Shown: one piece after another, positions 34,087 through 43,282 of the stretch | How the letters are laid out: each line of letters begins with the position of its first letter | How positions within the stretch are numbered: position 1 is the stretch's first letter | Source of the DNA: JBCCAG01 sp050331115 | GTDB lineage: Bacteria; Cyanobacteriota; Cyanobacteriia; CAKZMO01 | Assembly: GCA_050331115.1 (NCBI GenBank) | Contig: JBHJHD010000010.1 | Coordinates: forward strand, 1-64,000 | DNA: 64,000 bases | Reading direction: 5' to 3' | Notes under the pieces: generated by a model | The model's database searches: none | Told to the model about the DNA's origin: nothing | What the model saw: only the letters and a program-made list of their open reading frames with translations | Made by a program: the position numbers and the translations under genes

Positions 34087-34843
34087 TTAAACATAAGCAC
34101 CCCACTTTAAATAGTAAGCAAAGAACGGGTCGGACAGGTAAAGAGTGGAGTATTCCTTGTCCCAATCTAGTACTGGCTCACCTTCAATGTGTTCACGTGC
34201 AATCTCAGACATCTTCTCCAGAACTCTACCTACTTCCTGAGAAGACGGAACCTCGCTCGATAACACTTCCTTTAAGCCGGTACGAACTTCTTCATATTCT
34301 AATTTGTCTTTTGCTCCAACCTTGGAGATAGCATATAGAACAGCTCTGTAAATATCACCCTCCTCACCGTTTTTGAAGTGTCTAACTTTTCTGTCTGTAC
34401 GCTGCCGAGATCCTCTAGCTAAACGGTCAAACTCTTTCCGCCCCATTTCGTTGGCTATGATTAGTCGAAAATCCGCCTCCTATCCCGGCTATCTTTGCGC
34501 CAGCATCGAATTTATCTGAGTTTGAAATTGAGTCTAAATCAACACGAGTTTGAACAGATTCATTAAACAGGTCTGAGGAATCAATAATCTTATTCCACAG
34601 ATGAAGATCTGCGGAAATTTGCCCGCCAGAAACTCAAATAGACTTGGTCCTTGGTAAGTTTTTCCTGGCTAGGACTGTTTTTTCTGATTTCGTTGCTCCT
34701 GTCAAGGACAAAATCTTGAAGGGTGAATCAAGATAGTCTAGTAGCCGCTCCTCTAAGTTGCTTGATTTTCTGGGGTTGTAAGTGTGTATGGGTTGACCAC
34801 CAGAAACAAAAACTTGGGAAATTTTAAGAGATGAATCTATCAT
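34087..34843 (-). pseudogene. Decayed STAND/AAA-type ATPase
   Basis: Remains of an ATP-binding protein. Part 1 (34843-34450) reads MIDSSLKISQVFVSGGQPIHTY, NPRKSSNLEERLLDYLDS, FKILSLTGATKSEKTVLARK, stop, then VSGGQISADLHLWNKIID. The stop (TGA, 34636-34634) sits where Trp (TGG) is expected. The Walker A glycine is Glu (GAA, 34684-34682). Part 2 (34446-34087) is in a different frame and holds the C-terminal piece (GDIYRAVLYAIS, then STLYLSDPFFAYYLKWG). The stretch between, which in this family carries Walker B and the sensors, is missing. There are therefore at least three lesions: a P-loop substitution, a nonsense mutation and a deletion/frameshift. Confidence 0.78.
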
Positions 34844-34894
34844 TTGCTCACTGAACTAACCCAATTGTATCCAACTTGTGGCTATGCGTTTGCA

Positions 34895-36619
34895 TTAATC
34901 ATTAGGCGTGTGCCGCGAAAAGACATATACCCGCTGGGTCTGCAGGCGATCGCCCAGCTCCGACGGCTGAATCGCCTCTTCGGGAGATAGATTCGCCTGG
35001 GGCAGCCGAAAAATCTGGCGGTCCAGCTTCACCTGCAGATTGGCCATCGGGTCGTGGCCCGGAGACACCATAAACTCCAAGCGCTCCACCGTTGGCCAAG
35101 TTGCCACCTGGTCGAGGATGGCGGTCATGGCCTGCACGTAGGGATGCTCGGCGTCCTCGTACCAGTCCGCGGCGGCGATCGCAGGCTGATCTAGGCCCAG
35201 GTGAAAAATTAGGTCTGAGCGATCGAACAGCGCCAGCGCCACCGAGCGGGCCTCCTCCTGCAGCAGCAGATTTTGCCCATGGCACAGGTGCCGCAGCTTC
35301 TCTAGGCGCTCGTAGCGCAGTTCCACCGAGGGGCTGTCAGACCACTGCAGGGCCACCGTCACCAGGTAAGTTTGCAGCAGCAGGTGGCCTAGCTTCTCGG
35401 CCTTGGTGGCCAGGTAGGACGCATTGTAGGTATTGGCCTCGATCAGCAGCGGCACCCGGCTCACCATCTCCAGCCCGTAGCCCTTGAGTCCGGCAATCTT
35501 GCGGGGGTTATTGGTGATGAGGCAAAAGCGACGGACGCCGATATTGTTTAGAATCTGCGCTCCCATGCCGTAGTTGCGCTGGTCGGCGGGAAAGCCCAGC
35601 CGCTCATTGGCAGCAACGGTGTCTAGCCCCTTGTCCTGCAGGGCGTAGGCCTTTAGCTTATTCACAAGCCCAATGCCGCGCCCCTCCTGCCGGAGGTAAA
35701 CCACGACCCCCGCCCCGGCGCTGTCAATCATCTTCAGAGCGGCCTGAAGCTGGCCGCGACAGTCGCAGCGCAGAGACCCCAAAGCATCCCCGGTGAGGCA
35801 TTCGGAATGGACCCGCACCAGCACGGAGCGATCGCCAAAGGTCTCCGGATCGCCCTTGACCAAGGCAACGTGCTCGGAGCCATCGAGCTGGTTGCGGTAG
35901 GCGTAAACCTTAAAATCCCCGAACAGGCTAGGCAGGTTGGCGACGGTTTCCCGCTGGACGAAGCGCTCGTGCTGCAGACGATAGCTAATCAGATCGGCAA
36001 TGCTGATTAGCTTCAGGCCGCGCTGGCGAGAGTATTCAACTAGCTCTGGCAAGCGCGACATAGAGCCGTCGGGGTTCTGAATTTCGCAGATTACGCCAGC
36101 GGGATATAGGCCCGCCAGCCGCGCCAGATCGACACCCGCCTCGGTGTGGCCGGCCCGCCGCAGCACGCCCCCCGCCTTAGCCCGCAGGGGGAAAATATGG
36201 CCAGGCCGCCGCAGATCGCTGGGCCGGGCCTTAGGGTTAATGGCAATTTGAATCGTGCGGGCCCGATCGTCTGCCGAAATGCCGGTGGTCACGCCAAGAT
36301 GAAGCGCCGCATCGATGCTCACCGTAAAAGCCGTTTGCTCGCTGTCGTCGGTTTTGTGGCTTACCATCAGCGGCAGATCGAGCTCGTCTAGGCGATCGCC
36401 CGTCATCGCCAGACAGATGAGGCCCCGAGCCTCCACCGCCATGAAGTTGATCATGCTGGGGGTTGCAAACTGAGCTGCGCAGATAACGTCTCCCTCGTTC
36501 TCTCGGTTCTCGTCATCGACAACAACGATGGCGCGCCCAGACTTCAGCTCAGCGAGGGCTGCCTCAACGGTGTCAAACTCAAAATCTAGCGTCGATCCGG
36601 ACGGGTTCTGCGATTCCAC
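34895..36619 (-). CDS. ribBA: Bifunctional 3,4-dihydroxy-2-butanone-4-phosphate synthase / GTP cyclohydrolase II
   Basis: Provides both precursors of riboflavin. N-terminal DHBP synthase: VVDDENRENEGD (metal and substrate loop) and RAGHTEAGVDLARLAGL. C-terminal GTP cyclohydrolase II: zinc ligands in HSECLTGDALGSLRCDC, and RQEGRGIGL. Beyond the cyclohydrolase there is a ~150-residue extension (LRHLCHGQNLLLQEEARSVA to the end), which I believe is common in cyanobacterial RibBA. The start is uncertain: GTG at 36619 (574 aa) is preferred, and an in-frame TTG at 36658 is possible. No FMN riboswitch was recognised upstream. Confidence 0.95.
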   Translation of the reverse strand: MESQNPSGSTLDFEFDTVEAALAELKSGRAIVVVDDENRENEGDVICAAQFATPSMINFMAVEARGLICLAMTGDRLDELDLPLMVSHKTDDSEQTAFTVSIDAALHLGVTTGISADDRARTIQIAINPKARPSDLRRPGHIFPLRAKAGGVLRRAGHTEAGVDLARLAGLYPAGVICEIQNPDGSMSRLPELVEYSRQRGLKLISIADLISYRLQHERFVQRETVANLPSLFGDFKVYAYRNQLDGSEHVALVKGDPETFGDRSVLVRVHSECLTGDALGSLRCDCRGQLQAALKMIDSAGAGVVVYLRQEGRGIGLVNKLKAYALQDKGLDTVAANERLGFPADQRNYGMGAQILNNIGVRRFCLITNNPRKIAGLKGYGLEMVSRVPLLIEANTYNASYLATKAEKLGHLLLQTYLVTVALQWSDSPSVELRYERLEKLRHLCHGQNLLLQEEARSVALALFDRSDLIFHLGLDQPAIAAADWYEDAEHPYVQAMTAILDQVATWPTVERLEFMVSPGHDPMANLQVKLDRQIFRLPQANLSPEEAIQPSELGDRLQTQRVYVFSRHTPND

Positions 36620-36823
36620 AAGTGCGCTCAACGATGTAAATAGTATTACTAACCACAAAAGTCAGCTGTACTTAAATCTTATCGTTGATCTATTTAGATG
36701 GGCGGATGCAAGATTATCGGCCGCGATCGCCATTCGCATCGCCCCATACCGTAAACTTTGAACTACAGTTCAAGTGCAGCATGAGTGCCGAGTATAGACC
36801 GCGTCGTCAGGTAGGTTAACGCT

Positions 36824-37879
36824 ATGGGAAATTCGAGAGTGCCAATCGGTATTGTGGGGGCATCGGGCTATGGCGGTGTTCAGCTGGTGCGCCTATTGCT
36901 TGAGCATCCTCAGGTCGACCTGGCTTACCTGGGGGGTGACAGCAGCGCTGGAAAACCGTTTGCCGCGCTCTACCCCCATCTAGGGCACCAGGTGGCTCAG
37001 TCGGTTGAAGCTATTGATCTAAAGCAGATTGCCGAGCGGTGTGAGGCCGTGTTTCTATCGCTGCCCAACGGCTTGGCCTGTCAGATGGCGCCTCAGCTAC
37101 TTGAGCAGGGGTGCCGGGTCCTGGACCTTTCGGCTGACTATCGATTTCAGAATTTAGAGACCTACACCGCTTGGTACGGCAACGAGCGCAGCGATCAGAA
37201 GCTGGCTCAAGATGCAGTGTACGGGCTGCCGGAGCTGTACCGCGATCGCATTCGCGGGGCTGCGCTCATTGGCTGTCCCGGCTGCTACCCTACTGCTAGC
37301 CTCATGGCCCTAGCGCCGCTGATGAAGCAGGGGCTCATTGCCCCCGGAAGCGCTATTATCGACGCCAAATCTGGCACCTCGGGCGGCGGGCGCAGCGCCA
37401 AAACTCATTTGCTCCTGGCGGAAGCCGACAACTCTCTAGCGGCCTACGGCGTAGGGCGACACCGGCACACGCCGGAGATTGAGCAGATCTGCAGCCAGAT
37501 GGCGGGGCAAGACATCACCGTGCAGTTTACGCCCCACCTAGTGCCCATGGTGCGGGGCATTCTAGCGACGGTGTACGCCACGCTGCGCGACCCCGGTTTG
37601 GTACGGGAAGATCTGCTGACGATTTACGGCGCTTTCTACCGCGACTCGCCCTGGATCCAGATCTTGCCCAACGGCGTCTACCCTCAGACCAAATGGGCTC
37701 TGGGCACTAATCTTTGCTATATCGGCATCGAGGTTGACCCCCGCACCGGGCGGGTGATTGTCATGTCAGCGATCGACAACCTGATGAAGGGGCAGGCCGC
37801 GCAGGCGGTTCAGTGCCTGAATTTGATGATGGGGTGGGATGAGTCTCAGGGACTGCCGAAGCTGGGCTTCTATCCTTAG
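36824..37879 (+). CDS. argC: N-acetyl-gamma-glutamyl-phosphate reductase
   Basis: NADPH-dependent enzyme of the third step of arginine biosynthesis, converting N-acetyl-glutamyl-phosphate to its semialdehyde. Seen: IGIVGASGYGGVQLVRLL (nucleotide-binding loop), LSADYRF, YGLPELYRD, the catalytic Cys in GCPGCYPTAS, DAKSGTSGGGR, and HRHTPEIEQ with the active-site His. The 351-residue length is typical. ATG at 36824. It is convergent with the RTX gene and separated from it by a strong hairpin. Confidence 0.97.
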   Translation: MGNSRVPIGIVGASGYGGVQLVRLLLEHPQVDLAYLGGDSSAGKPFAALYPHLGHQVAQSVEAIDLKQIAERCEAVFLSLPNGLACQMAPQLLEQGCRVLDLSADYRFQNLETYTAWYGNERSDQKLAQDAVYGLPELYRDRIRGAALIGCPGCYPTASLMALAPLMKQGLIAPGSAIIDAKSGTSGGGRSAKTHLLLAEADNSLAAYGVGRHRHTPEIEQICSQMAGQDITVQFTPHLVPMVRGILATVYATLRDPGLVREDLLTIYGAFYRDSPWIQILPNGVYPQTKWALGTNLCYIGIEVDPRTGRVIVMSAIDNLMKGQAAQAVQCLNLMMGWDESQGLPKLGFYP

Positions 37880-37892
37880 TCCTGAGCGTTTC

Positions 37893-37935
37893 GCGCAGGT
37901 TGGCGAGGCGTAAGGCGCTCTTCGCCAACCTGCGC
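37893..37935. terminator. Strong hairpin between convergent argC and the RTX gene
   Basis: Arms GCGCAGGTTGGCGA and TCGCCAACCTGCGC form a perfect 14-bp stem with a 15-nt loop. There is no T-run, but the position between two converging stop codons supports bidirectional termination. Confidence 0.65.
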
Positions 37936-37950
37936 GCGAGCTAATTCCGT

Positions 37951-39552
37951 TTAGGCAAAATTAGCCGCATCAGTCACATCAACGCCAACGACCATGGCGA
38001 GCTTGTGATCCGTCTCTTCAACCCGAATCAGCGTATTGCTGCCGCGCCGGGTGATCGACAGGTCATCAAAGCTCAAGTCACTGCCGATTTCAATGGTGTC
38101 GAGTCCTTTCTGAAAGCCCTCAAACACATCCATACCCTTCGCGACCTCGAGAACGTAGGTATCGGCACCGGCACCGCCGCGTAAGACATCGCGGCCGCCG
38201 CCGCCGGACATCAGGTCATCGCCCTTGTTGCCGCGGATGACGTCACCACCGCCGCCGCCAAAGATCTCGTCGTTGCCCTTGTTGCCGGACAGCACGTCGC
38301 GACCGCCGCGACCGAAGATGCGATCGCGTCCGGCGCCGCCGTTAATGATATCGCGAGCTTGACCGCCATCGAGCAGGTCGTTTCCGCTGTCTCCGTTGAG
38401 GAAGTCACGGGCTTTGCCGCCAAAGAGGCGATCGCGTCCTGCACCGCCGGAGATTAGGTCTCTGCCGTCGCCACCGTTAATTTCGTCGTCTCCGCCTAAG
38501 CCCAAGAGGACGTCAGAACCCGCCTGACCCAGAATGGTATCTTTGCGCGCCGTCCCAGAAATTTGCTCTGATGCGTCTGTACCCGAGAGCGCGCTGTCCC
38601 TGCCGGAGAGTACGTCGCCGTTGTCGTCAGTCGAGTCGCCGCTATCGCTGTCGTCATCCCCTCCACCATTGCCATCGGTGTCCAGTACGGGCGGCGGCGT
38701 TAGCGGCGCGGGCGGGTCAATAGGGCCAGCGGGCTCAGTCGGTTCGGCGGGTTCGGTTGGCTCAGTCGGCTCAGCCGGCTCTACTGGCTCTTCAGGCTCG
38801 ATGTCAGCGTCGCCAATCGTTAGAGTGGCCTGACCCAGAGCGCCAACGAAGCCATTGCCGCTGCCAGAAGTTAGCGTTAGGGTGACTGTCTCGTCGGGGT
38901 CAGCGATCGCGTCGTCAATGAGCGGAATAGTCACTGTTTTCTCAGCCTCACCGTCGGCAAAGGTGACGGCGATGGGGCTGTTGTCATAGTCCACACCTGC
39001 AGTAGCGGGATTGGTGGCCCCGTTGGTTAGCCCGACATTGACTTGAATTTCGCCTTCCGTGGCGTCGGTACGCTGCAGCGTCACTGTCGCTAACCCGCTT
39101 TCCTCGGTGGACGAGAAGCTACCCGTGGTGAAGGAGACCTTTCCAGTGGCAACGGAATTGAACGTGATATTGCTGACCCGAGCAAATTCTTGAGCGTTCG
39201 ACTCTCCAGTGAGTGTTACAGTCTGCCCATTCTCTAAAAACACGTCGTCACCAACCAGGAAATCGACGATCGATTTGTTGCCCACATCGTTCTGGTTTAG
39301 GGTTATCGGGGTCGTTCCGGGAACGTTTAGCGCCAGGCTGCCGGTTCCGTCGGACTCATCAACGTAGTCAATCAGAATGTCATACGTGCCCGGTGCGCCG
39401 GAAAAGCTAAACGTCGCGCTACCTTGAGTGCCGGATGGACTGCTGATAGGAATTTGAATGACGTCGAGACCGGCAAGCTGAGATTCTCTCGGCTCATAGA
39501 CATTGAGCGTAACAGCAGGATTGTTTTTTAGGTCAACAGAAATCGGCGGCAT
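37951..39552 (-). CDS. RTX-type calcium-binding protein with Calx-beta domain
   Basis: 533 residues, predicted extracellular. Residues ~1-130: beta-rich region with a pre-peptidase-like segment (GTYDILIDYVDESDGTG). ~130-245: Calx-beta domain (ATVTLQRTDATEGEIQV, then GVDYDNSPIAVTFADGEAEKTVTIPLIDD). ~250-310: Pro/Glu/Thr repeat linker (EPTEP, EPAEP) and an Asp/Gly-rich stretch. ~320-460: about a dozen GGxGxDxLx nonapeptides (GGAGRDRLFG, GGRDVLSGNKGND), the calcium-binding beta-roll of type I secreted proteins. The C-terminal ~70 residues (ADTYVLEVAKGMDVFEGF onward) close such domains and carry the uncleaved secretion signal. There is no N-terminal signal peptide. A candidate client of the ABC/HlyD exporter at 54.9-59.7 kb. 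Confidence 0.9.
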   Translation of the reverse strand: MPPISVDLKNNPAVTLNVYEPRESQLAGLDVIQIPISSPSGTQGSATFSFSGAPGTYDILIDYVDESDGTGSLALNVPGTTPITLNQNDVGNKSIVDFLVGDDVFLENGQTVTLTGESNAQEFARVSNITFNSVATGKVSFTTGSFSSTEESGLATVTLQRTDATEGEIQVNVGLTNGATNPATAGVDYDNSPIAVTFADGEAEKTVTIPLIDDAIADPDETVTLTLTSGSGNGFVGALGQATLTIGDADIEPEEPVEPAEPTEPTEPAEPTEPAGPIDPPAPLTPPPVLDTDGNGGGDDDSDSGDSTDDNGDVLSGRDSALSGTDASEQISGTARKDTILGQAGSDVLLGLGGDDEINGGDGRDLISGGAGRDRLFGGKARDFLNGDSGNDLLDGGQARDIINGGAGRDRIFGRGGRDVLSGNKGNDEIFGGGGGDVIRGNKGDDLMSGGGGRDVLRGGAGADTYVLEVAKGMDVFEGFQKGLDTIEIGSDLSFDDLSITRRGSNTLIRVEETDHKLAMVVGVDVTDAANFA

Positions 39553-39732
39553 TAGTTGTTGTCTCGTTTATAAAGAATTTAAGAAATCTCTGTCCTAAAC
39601 TTATAAACTTTATCTAAGTAGCTAAACAAAAAAACGACGCTACTTAGATTGAAAGGCGGTTTTTCTCCAAGCAGTAAAATTAGCCTTTCAAAAAGTTTTG
39701 GTTTGATTTAGAACTTTGATCGATGAAGATTG

Positions 39733-39848
39733 ATACCAAAGGGATGTGAAGATGCACATTATGGCTCACCCCCGGCTGTCGCCGTCCCCCTTACCAAGGG
39801 GGACTACAGGGGGTCTCCAATATGTGCAAGCACATATGGAATTGGTAT
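39733..39848. repeat. MITE-like repeat, copy 1
   Basis: It is bounded by short inverted ends ATACCAA (39733-39739) and TTGGTAT (39842-39848). The core from 39761 (ATGGCTCACCCCCGGCTGTC) to the GGAATTGGTAT end is shared with the copy at 59974-60086. An internal perfect hairpin GTCCCCCTT/AAGGGGGAC is at 39784-39804. It is non-coding. Confidence 0.75.
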
Positions 39849-40338
39849 GAGATGATTTCGGATAGAAACAGGGACACCTCAATTGTCTTGTGTCGGTAGA
39901 AGCCCTTTTGAGGTATACCAAAGTTTCTAAAAGCAAGCTCAGGCTGCGATCTCAGCTTGGCAAGAGCATTCAAGATTGACGCTTTTACAGAGATCGCATA
40001 GGTGGTCAGCCATAAGAAAACGGTGTTGGGGGGGTTCACCCCCCGGCAGAAGACAAATTCCCAAGTCGCGTCGTTTACTTACGGCCTCCTACTTATAAGA
40101 TAGCGATGTAGAATTCAAATTATCAGCAACATTCCGCCGGCTTTATCGTCTCTTGACCGTGCGCTATCGCGCGTGAGCATTATCTTCAATAAAGACAAAG
40201 CTCGCGTCTAAATCTCGTCTGGGTTGGGATAACATCGCATAGCGCTAGCCATATTGCATAGGCTAAGATCGCTGGCTCAAAGCAATGATTTGGCCGTAAG
40301 TGAAAAGACTAATTTTTAGAAATAGAGCGCGATCGCGG
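39849..40338. other. Intergenic region upstream of the RTX gene, no gene recognised
   Basis: Sequence between repeat copy 1 and the DUF2079 stop. A minus-strand open frame overlaps it (39791-40039), but its end is encoded by the repeat and it matches no family I know. A CCCCCCC-type hairpin lies near 40027-40044. Nothing else was seen. The RTX promoter is probably just above 39553. Confidence 0.4.
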
Positions 40339-41988
40339 CTATGGTCTACCGTCAACCCCGCTCCAAAACCGTTGCCACCGATCGAGGGCTACGGTCTGGC
40401 TGGGGGCACCGCGCTCTAGCAGCGCTACCCCGTCTTCAAACGCAGCTAACCCATATCGCGGTTGACCAATCAGCTGCTCAATCCGCGGCGCTAGGCGGCG
40501 TAGGCGGTCGGCATCGTCCGCAAACGCCGCCCCGTACTGCTGCAGCTGCCAGAGATCGACAATCGCGTACTCAACGGCGATCGCTTCACCGGCATCGTTT
40601 CTCAGGCGCACCGCCGGAAACCGGATAATTTCTCGGCGGCTGGAGAGGTGAGGCACGATGTGGGTGGTGGCGGAAACGCTAGCGTCTTCGGGAATTTGGG
40701 CTAGCAGGTCGCGAATGACGCCAACGTGGGACCACTGCCGCGCTGGAGAGATATAGACGCGAGGGGTGAACGAGTCTGGCACGATGAAAGACAGCGCCCG
40801 GTTGGGATTAGACGTTACCGTAAACAGCAGCGATAGCCCGATACAAATAATCCAAAATCGACCCCGCCAGCGCGGCTTGAGGCCCTGAGGACGCTCCGAC
40901 CACCAGAGAATTGCGCCATAAAAGAAGCCTGGAACCACGGTCAGGGCGTAGCGCAGGTTGATCGCTAAGGCAGTACTGTCGTCCCGGATGAATAGCTTGA
41001 CTAATGGAAAGGCGTTCAGCGCCCAGGCCGACGGCGAGACGGCAGGGACAAACGCCAGGGGCAACCACTGAGCCAGCAGATACTTTAGCGTCCGGCCTAC
41101 CGGGTTCACCAGGTCGGAAATCAGCTGTCCGGGGCGAGTCAGCAGCCCTTTGATCACGTCTAGGGTAGTCGCTTCGTCGCTGTCCACGTAGGGCGCGAAC
41201 TGCTCAATCATGAAGCGGCGGGAAATGTCTTCTGAGAACAGCGGCATCACCAGGTTGGTCAGCGCCAGCATGTAGCCTAGACTAACCACGCAGGTCGCCA
41301 GCCCTAAAACCGGGTAGCGTCGGCTCACCACCAGGTAGCTCCCAATGCTAAACAAAATAACGCCGGCGTCTTCCCGAATCGCTAGAATCGCCGCGGCGGC
41401 CAGCCAAAATGCCCACCAGCGCCGCTGCTCTAGCGCCAGAAACAGGCTAAAGGTAAACAGCGGCACCTGGCACAGGTCGTGGAAGTTGGCCAGGCTGGGG
41501 CCAATCACCGCGTTGGCGGCGTAGAAGCTAACGGTAATCAAGGTGGCGATCGCCACCCCTACCCGCTCCCGCGCCAGGCGGTAGAGGAGCAGCCCCGCCG
41601 CCGTCAGCAGGGTAATCTGCAGCACCAGCAGCGTCGCAGGATAGGGCAACAGGGCGTAGAGGGGAAGCCACAGCAGCAGCGCGGGGGTAAAGTGCTGGCC
41701 CAGGCGGTGGTAGCCCACCTCAGGCAGCTCGCCGTCGTGCACCACTGGCGTCGAGAGCGTAGAAGACAGCGAGCTTTGAAAAGGCCTGCCGTGGGCGCCG
41801 TTCCAAAACACCTGGTTGAAAATGCCCTGGTCGAAGGAGGCGTAGGAGGGATACATGCTGTAATGGCGGTGCAGCAGCACCACGACCAGCACAGCCCAAA
41901 ACATCAGCGCCGCGGCGATCGCGCCTTGACTCAGACCGAAGCGATCGCGGTAGACCCATTTAAGCCGCTGTTCCATTGCCGTTGTCAT
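40339..41988 (-). CDS. DUF2079 family membrane protein
   Basis: Polytopic inner-membrane protein of 549 residues with about 10-12 hydrophobic helices. Seen: the family signature YPSYASFDQGIFNQVFWN followed by PFQSSLSS, HFTPALLLWLPLYALLP, and the C-terminal soluble part PEDASVSATTHIVPHLSSR, IRFPAVRL. DUF2079 proteins resemble glycosyltransferase C-type membrane enzymes, but the reaction is unknown. ATG 41988 (MTTAMEQ) is chosen; the frame is open from 42042. It is downstream of mtnP on the same strand with a repeat in the gap. Confidence 0.87.
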   Translation of the reverse strand: MTTAMEQRLKWVYRDRFGLSQGAIAAALMFWAVLVVVLLHRHYSMYPSYASFDQGIFNQVFWNGAHGRPFQSSLSSTLSTPVVHDGELPEVGYHRLGQHFTPALLLWLPLYALLPYPATLLVLQITLLTAAGLLLYRLARERVGVAIATLITVSFYAANAVIGPSLANFHDLCQVPLFTFSLFLALEQRRWWAFWLAAAAILAIREDAGVILFSIGSYLVVSRRYPVLGLATCVVSLGYMLALTNLVMPLFSEDISRRFMIEQFAPYVDSDEATTLDVIKGLLTRPGQLISDLVNPVGRTLKYLLAQWLPLAFVPAVSPSAWALNAFPLVKLFIRDDSTALAINLRYALTVVPGFFYGAILWWSERPQGLKPRWRGRFWIICIGLSLLFTVTSNPNRALSFIVPDSFTPRVYISPARQWSHVGVIRDLLAQIPEDASVSATTHIVPHLSSRREIIRFPAVRLRNDAGEAIAVEYAIVDLWQLQQYGAAFADDADRLRRLAPRIEQLIGQPRYGLAAFEDGVALLERGAPSQTVALDRWQRFWSGVDGRP

Positions 41989-42075
41989 CAAAAGTCTATG
42001 GGGTATCGATATCTCGGTTGGGGTGCTATATCTGCTTAGCACACCAGTAGAATCCTGCTCACCTCAAGGGTTTAG

Positions 42076-42128
42076 CCCTCTCCCCTGGCCCCTCTCCCAA
42101 TCCTGAGGGAAGGGTTAGGGGTGGGGGC
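42076..42128. repeat. C-rich/G-rich hairpin repeat
   Basis: Two CCCTCTCCC-type blocks are followed by GGGAAGGGTTAGGGGTGGGG, able to pair imperfectly. It is of a kind dispersed in many cyanobacterial genomes. It sits between mtnP and DUF2079. Confidence 0.6.
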
Positions 42129-42196
42129 CTTCAAGACGCTAAGCAAGTATATGGTGCGCCCTTACGAAGCCTAGCAGCCTACAGCCCTGGCTATCG

Positions 42197-43069
42197 CTAG
42201 GTCAGATACTTGTGCAGCAGCGCCGCCAGCTTTTTCTTGGTTTCCGCAGGTGCCTTGTCCAGCGGCGTCAAGATAGCGTCTTTTAGCGCCGAGTGGGCCA
42301 CAGACTCCGGCGGGTTGGCGTGGAGGCGCTTCACGGTTTCTCGAATCACCGCCTGGGCATTGGCGGCGTTCTTCATCAGGTTACCAATCACCAGTTCTAC
42401 CGTGACGCTGTCGTGGTCGGGGTGCCAGCAGTCGTAGTCGGTTACCATCGCTAGGGTAGCGTAGGCGATCTCCGCTTCCCGGGCCAGTTTGGCCTCTGGG
42501 AGGTTAGTCATGCCAATCACCGCAGCGTCCCAGCTCCGATAGAGATGCGACTCAGCCTTGGTGGAAAATGCCGGGCCTTCCATACAGACGTAGGTGCCGC
42601 CCCGGTGAAGCTGAACGTCAGGAAAACTGAGCTGATCGACGGCGGCGGCAATCATGCCTGAAAGGGCGGTACATACTGGTTCGGCAAAGGCGATATGGGC
42701 GACAATGCCCTCTCCAAAAAAGGTGGAGGCGCGGTTTTTGGTGCGATCGATAAACTGGTCTGGCAGCACCATGTCCAAAGGGCGAAACTCATCTTGAAGC
42801 GAGCCCACCGCCGACGCCGAGATCAAATACTTGACCCCCAGCTGCTTCATGGCGTAGACGTTGGCGCGAAAGGGCAGCTCTGAGGGCAGCAGCCGGTGGC
42901 CCCGGCCGTGGCGCGCCAGGAAAGCAACCCGCGCCCCTTCTAGGGTGCCAGTAATAATGGCGTCAGACGGGGGGCCAAACGGCGTGTCAACGCTGACCTC
43001 CTTAATATCCTGCAGGGCCTCCATTTGGTAGAGACCGCTGCCGCCGATAATACCGATAGTGACGTCCAT
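42197..43069 (-). CDS. mtnP: S-methyl-5'-thioadenosine phosphorylase
   Basis: Phosphorolyses methylthioadenosine to adenine and methylthioribose-1-phosphate in the methionine salvage pathway. Seen: IGIIGGSGLYQM, the phosphate-binding RHGRGHRLLPSELPFRANV, KYLISASAVGSL, CMEGPAFSTKAES and GMTNLPEAKLAREAEIAYATLAMVTDYDCW, which together define the MTAP branch over purine nucleoside phosphorylase. The 290-residue length is normal. ATG at 43069. It is followed by DUF2079 and preceded by tab2, all on the minus strand. Confidence 0.95.
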   Translation of the reverse strand: MDVTIGIIGGSGLYQMEALQDIKEVSVDTPFGPPSDAIITGTLEGARVAFLARHGRGHRLLPSELPFRANVYAMKQLGVKYLISASAVGSLQDEFRPLDMVLPDQFIDRTKNRASTFFGEGIVAHIAFAEPVCTALSGMIAAAVDQLSFPDVQLHRGGTYVCMEGPAFSTKAESHLYRSWDAAVIGMTNLPEAKLAREAEIAYATLAMVTDYDCWHPDHDSVTVELVIGNLMKNAANAQAVIRETVKRLHANPPESVAHSALKDAILTPLDKAPAETKKKLAALLHKYLT

Positions 43070-43157
43070 GCTGCTATGCCCTATATATACGTTGGCGCTT
43101 TTGCTTAGGACAGCGTGGGGTGGCTGAAAGCCTGGAGTCCGTAGGCAACAGCGCGCG

Positions 43158-43185
43158 CAAATGTCCTAACGCGTTAGAACATTTG
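43158..43185. repeat. 28-bp near-perfect palindrome
   Basis: CAAATGTCCTAACG is followed directly by CGTTAGAACATTTG, a 14-bp dyad with one mismatch and no loop. It is in the tab2-mtnP gap, 89 bp upstream of mtnP. The absence of a loop suggests a protein-binding dyad rather than an RNA hairpin. Confidence 0.8.
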
Positions 43186-43282
43186 CTGTACCTGCTCAAG
43201 CATTCTACTGATACGGAATTCCCAGCGCAACCAATGAGCGTCCTTGAAAAACAGGTGTGGCTATGCCATCTGCAGCAGGTTT

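Noticed and set aside
36620..36823. FMN riboswitch upstream of ribBA
   Set aside because: The conserved RFN-element blocks were not found in this short divergent region.
39791..40039. Minus-strand frame of 82 residues near repeat copy 1
   Set aside because: Its C-terminal third is encoded by the dispersed repeat, and the rest matches nothing I know.
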